Assembly: GCA_014138725.1 (NCBI GenBank)
Contig: JACJID010000003.1
Span: forward strand, 992,001-1,056,000
Direction: 5' to 3'
DNA length: 64,000 nucleotides
Source: Kutzneria viridogrisea
GTDB taxonomy: Bacteria > Actinomycetota > Actinomycetes > Mycobacteriales > Pseudonocardiaceae
The position numbers were made by a program, and so were the translations under genes. The notes beneath the pieces were generated by a model. The model saw only the letters and a list, made by a program, of their open reading frames with translations, had not been told where the DNA came from and did not search any database. Of the stretch, positions 15,575 through 24,915 are shown in pieces (position 1 is the first letter of the stretch; every line of letters starts with the position of its first letter).

Positions 15575-15620
15575 GGCTGTCCCCCAGGACGTGTGGGTGC
15601 GGTGGGTGCCGGACGGGCCG

Positions 15621-16127
15621 CTAACGGGCCCAGCCGGTGTAGCGCTGGCCGCCTCGGCCGCTGCGCCGCTCGGTGCGGGCGCCGCGGTCCTCGGGCTCCA
15701 GGGTCGCCGCGACGGCTCGCACCAGCCACGCGTTGACCGAGAGCCCCTGCTCCCCAGCCGCCTCCTCCACGCGCTGCTTCAGGTGCTCGGGCAGCCGGAA
15801 GTTGATCCGTGAGGTGGCGCCTTCCTCTGCGCTCGACGGGCTCGGCGCCGCCACCGGCGCCGCGTCCGCGTAGGACTGGTCACTCGGCGGCGCCGTCACC
15901 ACGAAACTCGGGTCCAGCCCGCGCAGGCGCACCTCCACCGAGCCCGGCGCCAGGTCCATCGTGATCTCGTCAGCGGCCGCCGAGAGCGCGGTGAGCAGGG
16001 TGAGCCGGGCCGCCGACTCCAGTGGTGCGGTAAGGCGCTCCGCGAGTGCGCGGGCGTCCTCCCCGCCGGCGTCGGCGGCGACCGCGAGCTCTCTGCGGAG
16101 GTTGTCGACGTACGGCGTGAGGTTCAT
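15621..16127 (-). CDS. HicB/Arc-type ribbon-helix-helix regulator
   Basis: 168 aa. An N-terminal helical domain (MNLTPYVDNLRRELAVAADAG, residues 1-75) is followed by an acidic/Ala-Ser linker and a ribbon-helix-helix domain at about 105-144 (SRINFRLPEHLKQRVEEAA, then LSVNAWLVRAVAATLE). The C-terminal tail is Arg/Gly rich. The domain resembles HicB-type antitoxins, but no HicA toxin is next to it. The ATG at 16127 overlaps the first of a series of TGGCGCCA-like 8-mers, the probable binding sites for its own repression and that of the downstream DUF4097-P450-Drr genes. Confidence 0.85.
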   Translation of the reverse strand: MNLTPYVDNLRRELAVAADAGGEDARALAERLTAPLESAARLTLLTALSAAADEITMDLAPGSVEVRLRGLDPSFVVTAPPSDQSYADAAPVAAPSPSSAEEGATSRINFRLPEHLKQRVEEAAGEQGLSVNAWLVRAVAATLEPEDRGARTERRSGRGGQRYTGWAR

Positions 16128-16198
16128 GGCACCATGATGGCACTGCAATGGCGCCACGGCAAGCCCTCATGGCGTCACATGGTGCCACAATGGTGACA
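16127..16198. promoter_or_regulatory. Phased operator array (six TGGCGCCA-like sites)
   Basis: Eight-base near-palindromes start at 16127 (TGGCACCA), 16138 (TGGCACTG), 16149 (TGGCGCCA), 16170 (TGGCGTCA), 16180 (TGGTGCCA) and 16191 (TGGTGACA). Spacings are 11, 11, 21, 10 and 11 bp, i.e. one DNA turn with one degenerate position. The array covers the promoter and start codon of the ribbon-helix-helix gene. Confidence 0.75.
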
Positions 16199-16300
16199 CT
16201 TCGCCCGGTCCTGCGATCCCACCACGACAAGGCCAATCAGAAGGAGCTGCGCAAACACGTCGGGATGACACGAGGGGAGCTGGGCGCGAGCCAGGCCCTG

Positions 16301-16329
16301 CGGCGCCAGGTGGCGCCACAGTGGCGCCA
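16301..16329. promoter_or_regulatory. Second operator cluster (three TGGCGCCA-type sites)
   Basis: CGGCGCCA at 16301, TGGCGCCA at 16311 and TGGCGCCA at 16322, again 10 and 11 bp apart. It lies 100 bp from the first array, just past the 3' end of the Uma2 gene. The matching motif and spacing suggest the same regulator, possibly with looping between clusters. Confidence 0.7.
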
Positions 16330-16336
16330 TCCGTGG

Positions 16337-16897
16337 CTAGCGCAGCTTGCCCAGCAGTTCGACAGGCACGATCCGCACCGGGTACGGCCGCGCGGCCTCG
16401 AAGACGTCCGCGCCCTTGATCTCGGCCACCTGCTGGTACTGGCCGTCCGCGTCGAGCTCGTAGGCGGTCAGCACAGGGTCTGCCGGGTCGACGACCCAGT
16501 AGCTGGGCACACCCATGCGCTGGTAGACGGCCTTCTTGGTGTTGAGGTCGTTCAGCGCGGTGCTGGGTGAGAGCACCTCCACCACCAGCAGCGGCGCCAC
16601 GGGCAGGTTCTTGTCGGTCAGGTCCTCGTCCCGAGCCACGAGCAGATCGGGCTGCACCTCGGTGGTCTCCGAATAGCGGACCGCAAATGGCGCCGGGAAC
16701 ACGTGCAAGTCCTCGGGGCACACCGCGTCCAGGAAGACCATCAGCTTCCCGACGATCTTCTGGTGGCGGGTCCCCGGTGCCGGGCTCACGAGGAGCATCC
16801 CGTCGATGAGTTCGTAGCGGCGGCCGTCATCGGGCATCGCCGCCAGGTCGTGCACCGTGTACGGACGTGCGGGCGGGTGCGTGGCCATCGCTGTCAT
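16337..16897 (-). CDS. Uma2 family endonuclease-like protein
   Basis: 186 aa from the ATG at 16897, preceded by GGAGGG. It has the Uma2 (DUF820) PD-(D/E)xK fold: YELIDGMLLVSPAPG at the N-terminus, EVQPDLLVAR for the first catalytic Asp and LLVVEVLSPSTA for the second acidic residue, followed by K-K-A-V-Y in the helix. The family is abundant in actinobacteria and cyanobacteria; its physiological substrate is unclear. It stands in the same direction as lepA but behind a strong hairpin. Confidence 0.85.
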   Translation of the reverse strand: MTAMATHPPARPYTVHDLAAMPDDGRRYELIDGMLLVSPAPGTRHQKIVGKLMVFLDAVCPEDLHVFPAPFAVRYSETTEVQPDLLVARDEDLTDKNLPVAPLLVVEVLSPSTALNDLNTKKAVYQRMGVPSYWVVDPADPVLTAYELDADGQYQQVAEIKGADVFEAARPYPVRIVPVELLGKLR

Positions 16898-16952
16898 GGT
16901 CCCTCCTTCTTGCTCATGGCAGCTAGTCCAGCACCCACCCCTGACAATCCGA

Positions 16953-16982
16953 GGGCCGCTGCGGAGTGCTCCGCAGCGGCCC
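16953..16982 (-). terminator. Hairpin between lepA and the Uma2 gene
   Basis: GGGCCGCTGCGGAG and its full complement separated by two bases (effective 4-nt loop). It lies downstream of lepA and upstream of the Uma2 gene, on the path of leftward transcription, and probably terminates lepA. Confidence 0.65.
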
Positions 16983-17001
16983 ACCGGATCGGGTGACGGG
17001 T

Positions 17002-17113
17002 CTACTTCTTCTTGTCCTTGGAACCTGAGTCCTCAGTCGACAACGCCGCCACGAAAGCTTCCTGGGGGACTTCCACGCGGCCCCAAACAGCCCCGTATGC
17101 GCTTCTTGCCCCC
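17002..17113 (-). pseudogene. Degenerate duplicate of the lepA 3' end
   Basis: The 112 bp following lepA closely repeat its own last ~110 bp, starting with the stop codon (CTACTTCTTCTTGTCCTTGG on the plus strand at 17002 and again at 17119). The copies are offset by 117 bp at the stop end and 113 bp at the other, because of small indels that destroy the reading frame. Several substitutions show that the copy is no longer under selection. Confidence 0.85.
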
Positions 17114-17118
17114 ACCAA

Positions 17119-18963
<1,845 letters not shown>

Positions 18964-19052
18964 GTGGGTGTATTCCTCGCGCTGCGGACAGGGGACTGAC
19001 GTCAATGGTCCCATGGCCGCCGGTGTGCTCCGCACCGAATAGGGTCCTGGCC

Positions 19053-19472
19053 GTGTCCGAACACGGCCCAACGCCCCGACCAGCGCGCGGCGCGGTCACC
19101 CAGGTGCACCACGTGGAGCGCTCCGCGAAGCTGGACTATGCCCCTGACCTGGACGGATTCGCCGATCCCGGCGAGGTGGTCTGGGCCTGGGTGCCCTTCG
19201 AGGAGGACCCGCAGATCGGCAAGGACCGGCCGCTGCTGGTGGTCGGCAGGCTCGGCGGGGCGCTGCTGGGGCTGATGCTGTCCAGCAAGCAGCACGAGGG
19301 CTGGCTGGACCTGGGCGCGGGCGCCTGGGACAGCGAGGGGCGGCCCTCGCACCTGCGCCTGGACCGGGTGTACGAGCTGGACGAGCACGACATCCGGCGT
19401 GAGGGCTCGGTGCTGGCCCCTGACCGGTTCGGCCTCGTCGTGGACGCCTTGCGGGCCAGGGGCTGGCGCTAG
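19053..19472 (+). CDS. PemK/MazF-like fold protein next to lepA
   Basis: 139 aa from a GTG. The core [26 protein letters not shown] is the strand-loop region of the PemK/MazF fold, where the conserved R-P-x-L-V-V is visible, followed by [12 protein letters not shown] and [12 protein letters not shown]. No antitoxin gene adjoins it, and the family member beside lepA is widespread in actinobacteria as an apparently orphan protein, so a toxin role is doubtful. The start is uncertain by a few codons. Its stop is 3 bp from the convergent oxidoreductase stop. Confidence 0.75.
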   Translation: MSEHGPTPRPARGAVTQVHHVERSAKLDYAPDLDGFADPGEVVWAWVPFEEDPQIGKDRPLLVVGRLGGALLGLMLSSKQHEGWLDLGAGAWDSEGRPSHLRLDRVYELDEHDIRREGSVLAPDRFGLVVDALRARGWR

Positions 19473-19475
19473 GGA

Positions 19476-20429
19476 TCAGCGCACGGTGAGCACCAGCTTG
19501 CCGACGGTGCGACCGGTCTCGCCGAGTGCGTGCGCCTTGGCGGCCTCGGCCAGCGGGAAGGTGCCCGCGATCGTGGGCCGCAACTGCCCCTTGGCGATGA
19601 GGTCGGCGAGGGCGGTCATGCCCGCGTGGTCGGCCTCGACCAGCAGCGTCTCGGCCCGCACCCCGAGCCGGTCCGCCTCGGCGGCGAAGGCCTGCTGGCC
19701 ACGGGCCTTGATGGTGACCAGGACCCCGCCCGGGCGCAGGGTGCGCAGTGAGCGGGTGGAGTACTCACCCCCGATGGCGTCCAGCACCACGTCCACCTCG
19801 CGCACGACCTCGGCGAAGTCCACCTCGCGGTAGTCGACCAGCTCGTCGGCGCCGAGGCCGCGCAGGAAGGCGTGGTTGCCCGCGCTGGCCGTACCGATCA
19901 CGTGCGCGCCCAGGGCCTTGGCGATCTGCACGGCGAAGTGCCCGACGCCACCGGCCGCCGCGTGGACCAGCACGCGCTGTCCCGCCTTGAGCTGTGCCGT
20001 GTCGACGAGCGCCTGCCAGGCGGTCAGCGCGGCGAGCGGGACGGCCGCCGCCCCCACGTGGTCCAGGGCGGCGGGCTTGGGCGCGAAGGCCCGCGCCGGG
20101 CCCGTGACGTACTCGGCGAACGAGCCCGCGCCGTACGGGTAGGGCAGCATGCCGAACACCTCGTCACCGGGCTTGAACAGGGTGACGCCGATGCCGACCC
20201 GCTCCACCACGCCGGACACGTCCCAGCCCAGCACGAACGGCGGTTCGCCCAGGAACATGCCGGGGGTGGACCGGTGCAACCAGTCGGTCGGGTTCAGGCC
20301 CGCGGCGTGCACGCGGACCAGCACCTGGCTCGGCCCCGGCTCGGGGCGGGGCAGCTCCACCTCGGTCAGCACCTCGGGGCCGCCGAGGACGTCCTGGCTG
20401 ATCGCACGCATCGTGGTCGGTTCGCTCAT
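19476..20429 (-). CDS. NADP-dependent zinc-free MDR oxidoreductase (quinone oxidoreductase type)
   Basis: 317 aa from the ATG at 20429. GroES-like domain with VRVHAAGLNPTDWLHR and WDVSGVVERVG, and a Rossmann motif VHAAAGGVGHFAVQIAKALG at about residue 150. No structural-zinc Cys cluster. It probably reduces quinones or enones with NADPH. The divergent gene is a GlxA-type regulator, and the 70-bp gap contains an 11-bp perfect inverted repeat, so this gene is a likely target of that regulator. Confidence 0.88.
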   Translation of the reverse strand: MSEPTTMRAISQDVLGGPEVLTEVELPRPEPGPSQVLVRVHAAGLNPTDWLHRSTPGMFLGEPPFVLGWDVSGVVERVGIGVTLFKPGDEVFGMLPYPYGAGSFAEYVTGPARAFAPKPAALDHVGAAAVPLAALTAWQALVDTAQLKAGQRVLVHAAAGGVGHFAVQIAKALGAHVIGTASAGNHAFLRGLGADELVDYREVDFAEVVREVDVVLDAIGGEYSTRSLRTLRPGGVLVTIKARGQQAFAAEADRLGVRAETLLVEADHAGMTALADLIAKGQLRPTIAGTFPLAEAAKAHALGETGRTVGKLVLTVR

Positions 20430-20464
20430 GGTGCCCAGCCTGCCGCCGGGCCGCGGGCCGGGAA

Positions 20465-20501
20465 ATGGCACGATCGCCAACATTCGATAGGATCGTGCCA
20501 T
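20465..20501. promoter_or_regulatory. 11-bp inverted repeat ATGGCACGATC-N15-GATCGTGCCAT
   Basis: Perfect arms at 20465-20475 and 20491-20501 in the divergent region between the oxidoreductase and the GlxA regulator; the right arm contains the first bases of the regulator's start codon. The arms are centred 26 bp apart. This fits a paired AraC-type or dimer operator. Confidence 0.6.
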
Positions 20502-21444
20502 GCACCGGATCGTCGTGCTGGCACTCGCCGGGGTCTACCCGTTCGAGCTCGGCATCCCCAAGCGGGTCTTCGGCGCGCTGCCCGACCGGTACGAGGTGCT
20601 GACCTGCACCGTCGACGGGGCGCCCGTGCGCAGCAACGCCGACTTCACGATCACCGCCGAACACGGGCCGGAGGCGCTGGAGACGGCCGACACCGTGGTG
20701 ATCCCGCCGTTCGACGTGTCCCTGGTGACCGGCCAACTGCCCGAGCCGATGGCCCAGGCGCTCGCGCGGATCAGGCCGGGCGCCCGCGTGGTGTCGATCT
20801 GCACCGGCGCCTTCGTGCTCGCCGCGGCCGGGCTGCTCGACGGCCGCCCGGCGACCACGCACTGGCAGCTCACCGACCTGTTCCGGCGCCTGTTCCCGGC
20901 GGTGCTGCTGGACCAGGACGTGCTGTTCGTCGACGACGGAGACGTGCTGACCTCGGCCGGGGCCGCCTCCGGGGTGGACATGTGCCTGCACCTCGTGCGC
21001 AGCGACCACGGCAGCCACGTGGCCAACCAGGTCGCGCGGGCGTGCGTGGTGCCGCCGTGGCGTGACGGCGGCCAGGCCCAGTACATCGAACAGCCCGTGC
21101 CCCAACCGTCCACCGCCAGCACCTCGGCGACCAGGCAGTGGGCCCTGGCACACCTGCACCTGCCGCTGACCCAGTCCGAGCTGGCCGATCACGCGCGGAT
21201 GAGCCTGCGCACCTTCGCGCGGCGGTTCCGCGACGAGGTCGGCGTCAGCCCGGGCCGGTGGCTGATCCAGCAGCGCGTGGCGCGGGCGCGCGAGTTGCTC
21301 GAATCCAGCGACCTGCCGGTGGACCGGATCGCGAGCCAGGTCGGCTTCGCCACCGGCACCTCGCTGCGCCAGCACCTGCGCGAGAGCATCGGCGTGTCCC
21401 CGCTGGCCTACCGGCGCACCTTCCGCGCCGCCGGCATGTCATGA
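20500..21444 (+). CDS. GlxA family AraC-type transcriptional regulator
   Basis: 314 aa. The N-terminal DJ-1/PfpI-like domain (residues 1-180) has VVSICTGAFVLAAAGLLDG with the nucleophile-elbow Cys, and the C-terminal AraC double helix-turn-helix (about 215-310) shows QSELADHARMSLRTFARRFRDEVG and PVDRIASQVGFATGTSLRQHLRE. It senses an unknown ligand and probably controls itself and the divergent MDR oxidoreductase via the inverted repeat at its start. Its stop codon (TGA, 21442-21444) lies within a hairpin repeat that also gives the stop codon of the convergent HxlR gene. Confidence 0.92.
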   Translation: MHRIVVLALAGVYPFELGIPKRVFGALPDRYEVLTCTVDGAPVRSNADFTITAEHGPEALETADTVVIPPFDVSLVTGQLPEPMAQALARIRPGARVVSICTGAFVLAAAGLLDGRPATTHWQLTDLFRRLFPAVLLDQDVLFVDDGDVLTSAGAASGVDMCLHLVRSDHGSHVANQVARACVVPPWRDGGQAQYIEQPVPQPSTASTSATRQWALAHLHLPLTQSELADHARMSLRTFARRFRDEVGVSPGRWLIQQRVARARELLESSDLPVDRIASQVGFATGTSLRQHLRESIGVSPLAYRRTFRAAGMS

Positions 21445-21489
21445 AAGTGCCGTTCGCTGCACTGGACGCCGCGAACGGCACTTTCATGA
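21439..21489. repeat. GAAAGTGCCGTTC hairpin repeat, copy B, between convergent genes
   Basis: Perfect 19-bp arms (TCATGAAAGTGCCGTTCGC at 21439-21457 and its complement at 21471-21489) around a 13-nt loop. The outer TCATGA hexamers contain both neighbouring stop codons: the glxA-type gene (TGA 21442-21444) and the HxlR gene (complement of TCA 21484-21486). It likely works as a bidirectional terminator. Confidence 0.9.
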
Positions 21490-21930
21490 CACCTTGCGCA
21501 CCACGGTGTCCTCGGCCCCCAGCGGCACGCCCTCGGCGGAACGGATCTCCAGCGGGCTGAGCGGGCGTCCGTGCTCGCGGTCGACCAGTTCGGAACGCGG
21601 CTCGCCGGGGGCGAAGAAGTGCGCCTCACCCCACTGCCGCAGGGCGACCACCACGGGGAACAGGTCGCGACCCTTCGGGGTGAGCACGTACTCGTGGTAG
21701 GCGCTGCCATCCGAGGCGGGCACCACCTCGAGCACACCGCCCGCGACCAGCGACCGCAGCCGTGTGGTCAGGATGTTCTTGGCCACGCCCAGTCCGCGCT
21801 GGAACTCGCCGAAGCGCCTGCTGCCGTCGAAGGCGTCGCGCACGATCAGCAGCGACCACCAGTCCCCGATCGCGTCCACCGACCGGGCCACCGGGCAGTC
21901 GCTGGCGTCCAGCCGGGTTCGCCGCACCAT
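21484..21930 (-). CDS. HxlR family winged-helix transcriptional regulator
   Basis: 148 aa. Typical HxlR N-terminus with a single Cys (DASDCPVARSVDAIGDWWSLLIVRDAFDG), then FGEFQRGLGVAKNILTTRLRSLVAGGVLE for the DNA-reading helix and wing YHEYVLTPKGRDLFPVVVAL. The Cys may sense electrophiles or oxidants. It is divergent from an MFS transporter gene, and two 17-bp palindromes in between are likely its binding sites, so it probably represses the exporter and itself. Its stop lies within repeat copy B. Confidence 0.92.
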   Translation of the reverse strand: MVRRTRLDASDCPVARSVDAIGDWWSLLIVRDAFDGSRRFGEFQRGLGVAKNILTTRLRSLVAGGVLEVVPASDGSAYHEYVLTPKGRDLFPVVVALRQWGEAHFFAPGEPRSELVDREHGRPLSPLEIRSAEGVPLGAEDTVVRKVS

Positions 21931-21944
21931 GAGCCCTCCTTACT

Positions 21945-21961
21945 GGTTGCAAGATGCTACC
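21945..21961. promoter_or_regulatory. HxlR operator candidate 1
   Basis: GGTTGCAAGATGCTACC, an imperfect palindrome (6 of 7 arm bases pair around AGA), 15 bp upstream of the HxlR start. Confidence 0.65.
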
Positions 21962-21980
21962 AGCCTCCGCTAGCGTCAAC

Positions 21981-23186
21981 ATGGTGGCAAGATGCAACCG
22001 GATTGTCCCGCTGTTCGCGCTGGCCTGCGCCTGCGCCGTGGCCACCGTCTACTTCGCACACCCGCTGCTGGTGACGATGGGCCAGGACCTGGGGATCGCC
22101 CCCGCCGTGCTGGGCGCCGTGGTCACCACGACCCAGATCGGCTACGGACTCGGCCTGTTCCTGCTCGTGCCGCTCGGCGACCTGGTCAACCGCCGCCGCC
22201 TGGTCACCGCCCAGTTCGCGCTACTGGCGGCGGCCCTGCTCACCGTCGGCACGGCGAGCACCCTGACCGTGCTGCTCACGGGCATGGCCGCCGTGGGCCT
22301 GCTCGCCGTCGTCACCCAGTCGCTGGTGGCCTTCGCCGCGTCGCTGGCCGAACCGGCGCGGCGTGGCCGGGTCCTGGGCACGGTCACCAGCGGGGTGGTG
22401 AGCGGCATCCTGGTGGCACGCACCGTGTCGGGGGTCGTGTCCGATCTCGCCGGGTGGCGCGCGGTCTACCTCGCCGCCGCCGGGGTCTGCGCCCTGCTCG
22501 CCGTGACCCTGCACCTCGCACTGCCAGACACCGCGCCGAACCCCTTGCGGTACGGGCAGTTGCTGCGGTCGACCGTGCGCATGTTCGCGCGCGAGCCGGT
22601 GCTGCGGGCACGTTCGGCGCTGGCCGTGCTGGTGTTCGCGGCGTTCAGCGTGCTGTGGAGCAGCGTCACGCTGCCACTGAGCGCCATGTCCTTGTCGCAC
22701 ACGGCAATCGGCGCGTTCGGGCTCGCCGGGTTGGCGGGTGCCTTGGCCGCCTCGCCCGCGGGCCGCCTGCACGACCGGGGCCTGGGCCAGTGGACGACCG
22801 GCACCGCACTGGGTCTGCTGGTGCTCTCCTGGGTGCCGCTCGCGCTGACCCAGCGGTCACTGTGGGCGCTGGCGGTCGGCGCGGTGCTGCTCGACCTGGC
22901 CGTGCAGGCGGTGCACGTCACCAACCAGAGCATGATCTACGCGGTGCGGCAGGACGCGGGCAGCCGCGTGATCGGCGGCTACATGGTGTTCTACTCGATC
23001 GGCAGCGGCACGGGGGCCATCGCCGCGACGGCCGCCTACTCGGTGGGCGGCTGGCCAGGTGTGTGCGCACTCGGCGCCGCGATCAGCCTGCTGGCACTGG
23101 TGGTGTGGGCGGTTCACGCCAGGGTTCACGCCAACCGGGTCAGCTCCACCGACACGGTCAGCCCCGCGCCCGCGCCTCCGGTGTAG
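21981..23186 (+). CDS. MFS transporter (exporter-type), HxlR-controlled
   Basis: 401 aa from the ATG at 21981 (an upstream start at 21954 is possible). Twelve hydrophobic helices; the motif after TM2 (LLVPLGDLVNRRRLV) is MFS motif A, and GTVTSGVVSGILVARTVSGVVSDLAGWRAVY resembles drug:H+ antiporters of the 12-TM AraJ/YceL-like group. Probably exports a small toxic compound. Its 3' end overlaps the convergent transglutaminase-like gene by 61 bp, an unusually long overlap. Confidence 0.88.
   Translation: MVARCNRIVPLFALACACAVATVYFAHPLLVTMGQDLGIAPAVLGAVVTTTQIGYGLGLFLLVPLGDLVNRRRLVTAQFALLAAALLTVGTASTLTVLLTGMAAVGLLAVVTQSLVAFAASLAEPARRGRVLGTVTSGVVSGILVARTVSGVVSDLAGWRAVYLAAAGVCALLAVTLHLALPDTAPNPLRYGQLLRSTVRMFAREPVLRARSALAVLVFAAFSVLWSSVTLPLSAMSLSHTAIGAFGLAGLAGALAASPAGRLHDRGLGQWTTGTALGLLVLSWVPLALTQRSLWALAVGAVLLDLAVQAVHVTNQSMIYAVRQDAGSRVIGGYMVFYSIGSGTGAIAATAAYSVGGWPGVCALGAAISLLALVVWAVHARVHANRVSSTDTVSPAPAPPV
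21983..21999. promoter_or_regulatory. HxlR operator candidate 2
   Basis: GGTGGCAAGATGCAACC, same 17-bp form as site 1 and 38 bp away in the same orientation. It overlaps the probable MFS start codon, suggesting direct repression. Confidence 0.6.
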
Positions 23187-23968
23187 ATGCCCTTGAACGG
23201 CACGACGTCGGCGTAGTCGCGGCCGACGGCGACCCAGATGTGCCGGTTGCCGACGGGGATGGCGTTGGTGGGGTCGTAGGCCCACCAGCCGCCGGTCCAC
23301 GCCTCGATCCAGGCGTGGCTCTCCCCGCGCACGGTCTCCTTGAGCGCCCCCTCGGGCCGGGTGTGCAGGTAACCGGACACGTACCGGGCGGGAATGCCGA
23401 TGGCGCGCAACAACGCCAAGGTCATGTGCGCGTAGTCCTGGCACACGCCTTCCTTGGCCTGCCAGGCATCCGAGGCGGAACTGTGCACGCTGGTGGTGCC
23501 CTGCTTGTAGGTCATCTGCTCGTGCACGAACCGCGAAGCGGCGAGCACGGCCTCAGCAGGGGTCAGGCCGCGGCGCAACTGCCTTGCCTGGGCGGCGAGT
23601 TCGCGGTCGTTGGGCACGTAGCCGGTCCAGCCCAGGTACTCGGTGAACCGGTCGGCGACCTCCTCGGAGCGCAGGTCCGCCCAACTCGCCTCGCGCACCG
23701 GCTCCACCTCGCCGCTGGTCTCCACCACGGAGGAGCCGACGACGCTCAGTTCGGTGTGCGGGGCGTGCAGGTCGAAGGAGGTGACGACCGTCCCCCAGTA
23801 GTCGGTGTAGCGGTACGACCTGGTGGCGGGCGCGGTCTCGACCCGGCTCACCACGACGTTCTGCCTGCGATCACCGCGCGGGGTGAGCCGGACCTCGTTG
23901 TAGGACTGGGTGACCGGCGCCGCGTACTCGTACCGGGTGGTGTGCGAGACCCTGATGCGCCAGCTCAC
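23126..23968 (-). CDS. Transglutaminase-like protein (bacterial N-terminal type)
   Basis: 280 aa from a GTG overlapping the alpha-E stop (GTGA). An N-terminal beta domain (IRVSHTTRYEYAAPVTQSYNEVRLTP) precedes the papain-like core with catalytic Cys in GVCQDYAHM, His in SHAWIEAW and Asp in YDPTN. The family occurs with circularly permuted ATP-grasp and alpha-E proteins, a set thought to build and process a peptide modification. It is the third gene of that operon here. Confidence 0.93.
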   Translation of the reverse strand: MSWRIRVSHTTRYEYAAPVTQSYNEVRLTPRGDRRQNVVVSRVETAPATRSYRYTDYWGTVVTSFDLHAPHTELSVVGSSVVETSGEVEPVREASWADLRSEEVADRFTEYLGWTGYVPNDRELAAQARQLRRGLTPAEAVLAASRFVHEQMTYKQGTTSVHSSASDAWQAKEGVCQDYAHMTLALLRAIGIPARYVSGYLHTRPEGALKETVRGESHAWIEAWTGGWWAYDPTNAIPVGNRHIWVAVGRDYADVVPFKGIYTGGAGAGLTVSVELTRLA

Positions 23969-24915
23969 GCGCCGACCTCCGCGTTGGTCCACGCCACCCA
24001 CGGTGCGGAGTGGAAGTACTGGTGGGACACGGCCTCACCCACGTCACGAACGGTGTCCTGCAAGGACTTCAGCCGGGTGGGCAGGTCGTCGAGCAGCTCG
24101 GAGGTGCGCAGGAACTCCAGCTCGCTGCGGGCCTTGCCCAGCAGGCGGGTCGCTTCCGCCGTGGCGCCGACCCGGACGCTGGAGTGGTGGTCCAGGTGTT
24201 CCAGGCAGGACTCGGCCTGTACCAGGGCATGGAACACCGAGCGCGGGAAGAGCCTGTCCAGCAAGAGGAACTGCACGACCCGGCTCGCGTCCAGTGCACC
24301 GCGGTAGGTGCGCAGGTACGTGTCGTGAGCGCCCGCGGAGCGCAGCACGGTGACCCAGCCTGGCGAGGACGCCTTGTCCCCGGCACGGGACAGCAGCAGT
24401 CGCACGATCATGTCGACCCGTTCCACGGAACGGCCCAGCACGAGGAAGCGCCAGCCGTCGTCGCGGCTCATCGTGGAGTCGGCCAGCCCGGCGAACATGG
24501 CGGCCCGCTCCTCCACGAAGGAGAAGAACGCGTGCGGGCCGACCCGGCGCGAGTAGCGCTGCCGCTCGGGCACCGCGTTCCACATCGCGTTCAGGCACTC
24601 CCACATCTCGGTGGACACCACCTCGCGGGCACCCCGGGTGTTCTCCCGCGCGCTGGTCACCGAGGCCACGATCGACCCGGCGTTGCTCGCCGAGTACGCC
24701 ACCAGCTCGGTCAGCGACCACACGTCCAGCACCGCGCCCTTGGGCGGTTCGATGCCCAGCACGGACAGCAGCTGGCGGCTGGCCGCGTCGGGGTCGACGG
24801 TGGCGTCCTCCAGCAGTTGGTGCACCGACACGTCCAGGATGCGCGCGGTGTCGTCGGCGCGCTCCACGTAGCGTCCGATCCAGTACAGCGATTCCGCGTT
24901 CCGGGCCAGCATCAC
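23965..24915 (-). CDS. Alpha-E domain protein
   Basis: 316 aa all-helical protein. Starts MLARNAESLYWIGRYVERADDTARILDV, the diagnostic alpha-E N-terminus, and continues with conserved LRLL and DR segments. Function unproven; it always accompanies circularly permuted ATP-grasp and transglutaminase-like genes. Overlaps the ATP-grasp gene by 4 nt upstream (ATGA) and the transglutaminase-like gene downstream (GTGA), so the three are translationally coupled. Confidence 0.93.
   Translation of the reverse strand: MMLARNAESLYWIGRYVERADDTARILDVSVHQLLEDATVDPDAASRQLLSVLGIEPPKGAVLDVWSLTELVAYSASNAGSIVASVTSARENTRGAREVVSTEMWECLNAMWNAVPERQRYSRRVGPHAFFSFVEERAAMFAGLADSTMSRDDGWRFLVLGRSVERVDMIVRLLLSRAGDKASSPGWVTVLRSAGAHDTYLRTYRGALDASRVVQFLLLDRLFPRSVFHALVQAESCLEHLDHHSSVRVGATAEATRLLGKARSELEFLRTSELLDDLPTRLKSLQDTVRDVGEAVSHQYFHSAPWVAWTNAEVGA

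Noticed and set aside
15621-16127. HicAB toxin-antitoxin pair
   Set aside because: HicB-like RHH domain present, but no HicA-like small protein on either side; neighbours are DUF4097 and Uma2.
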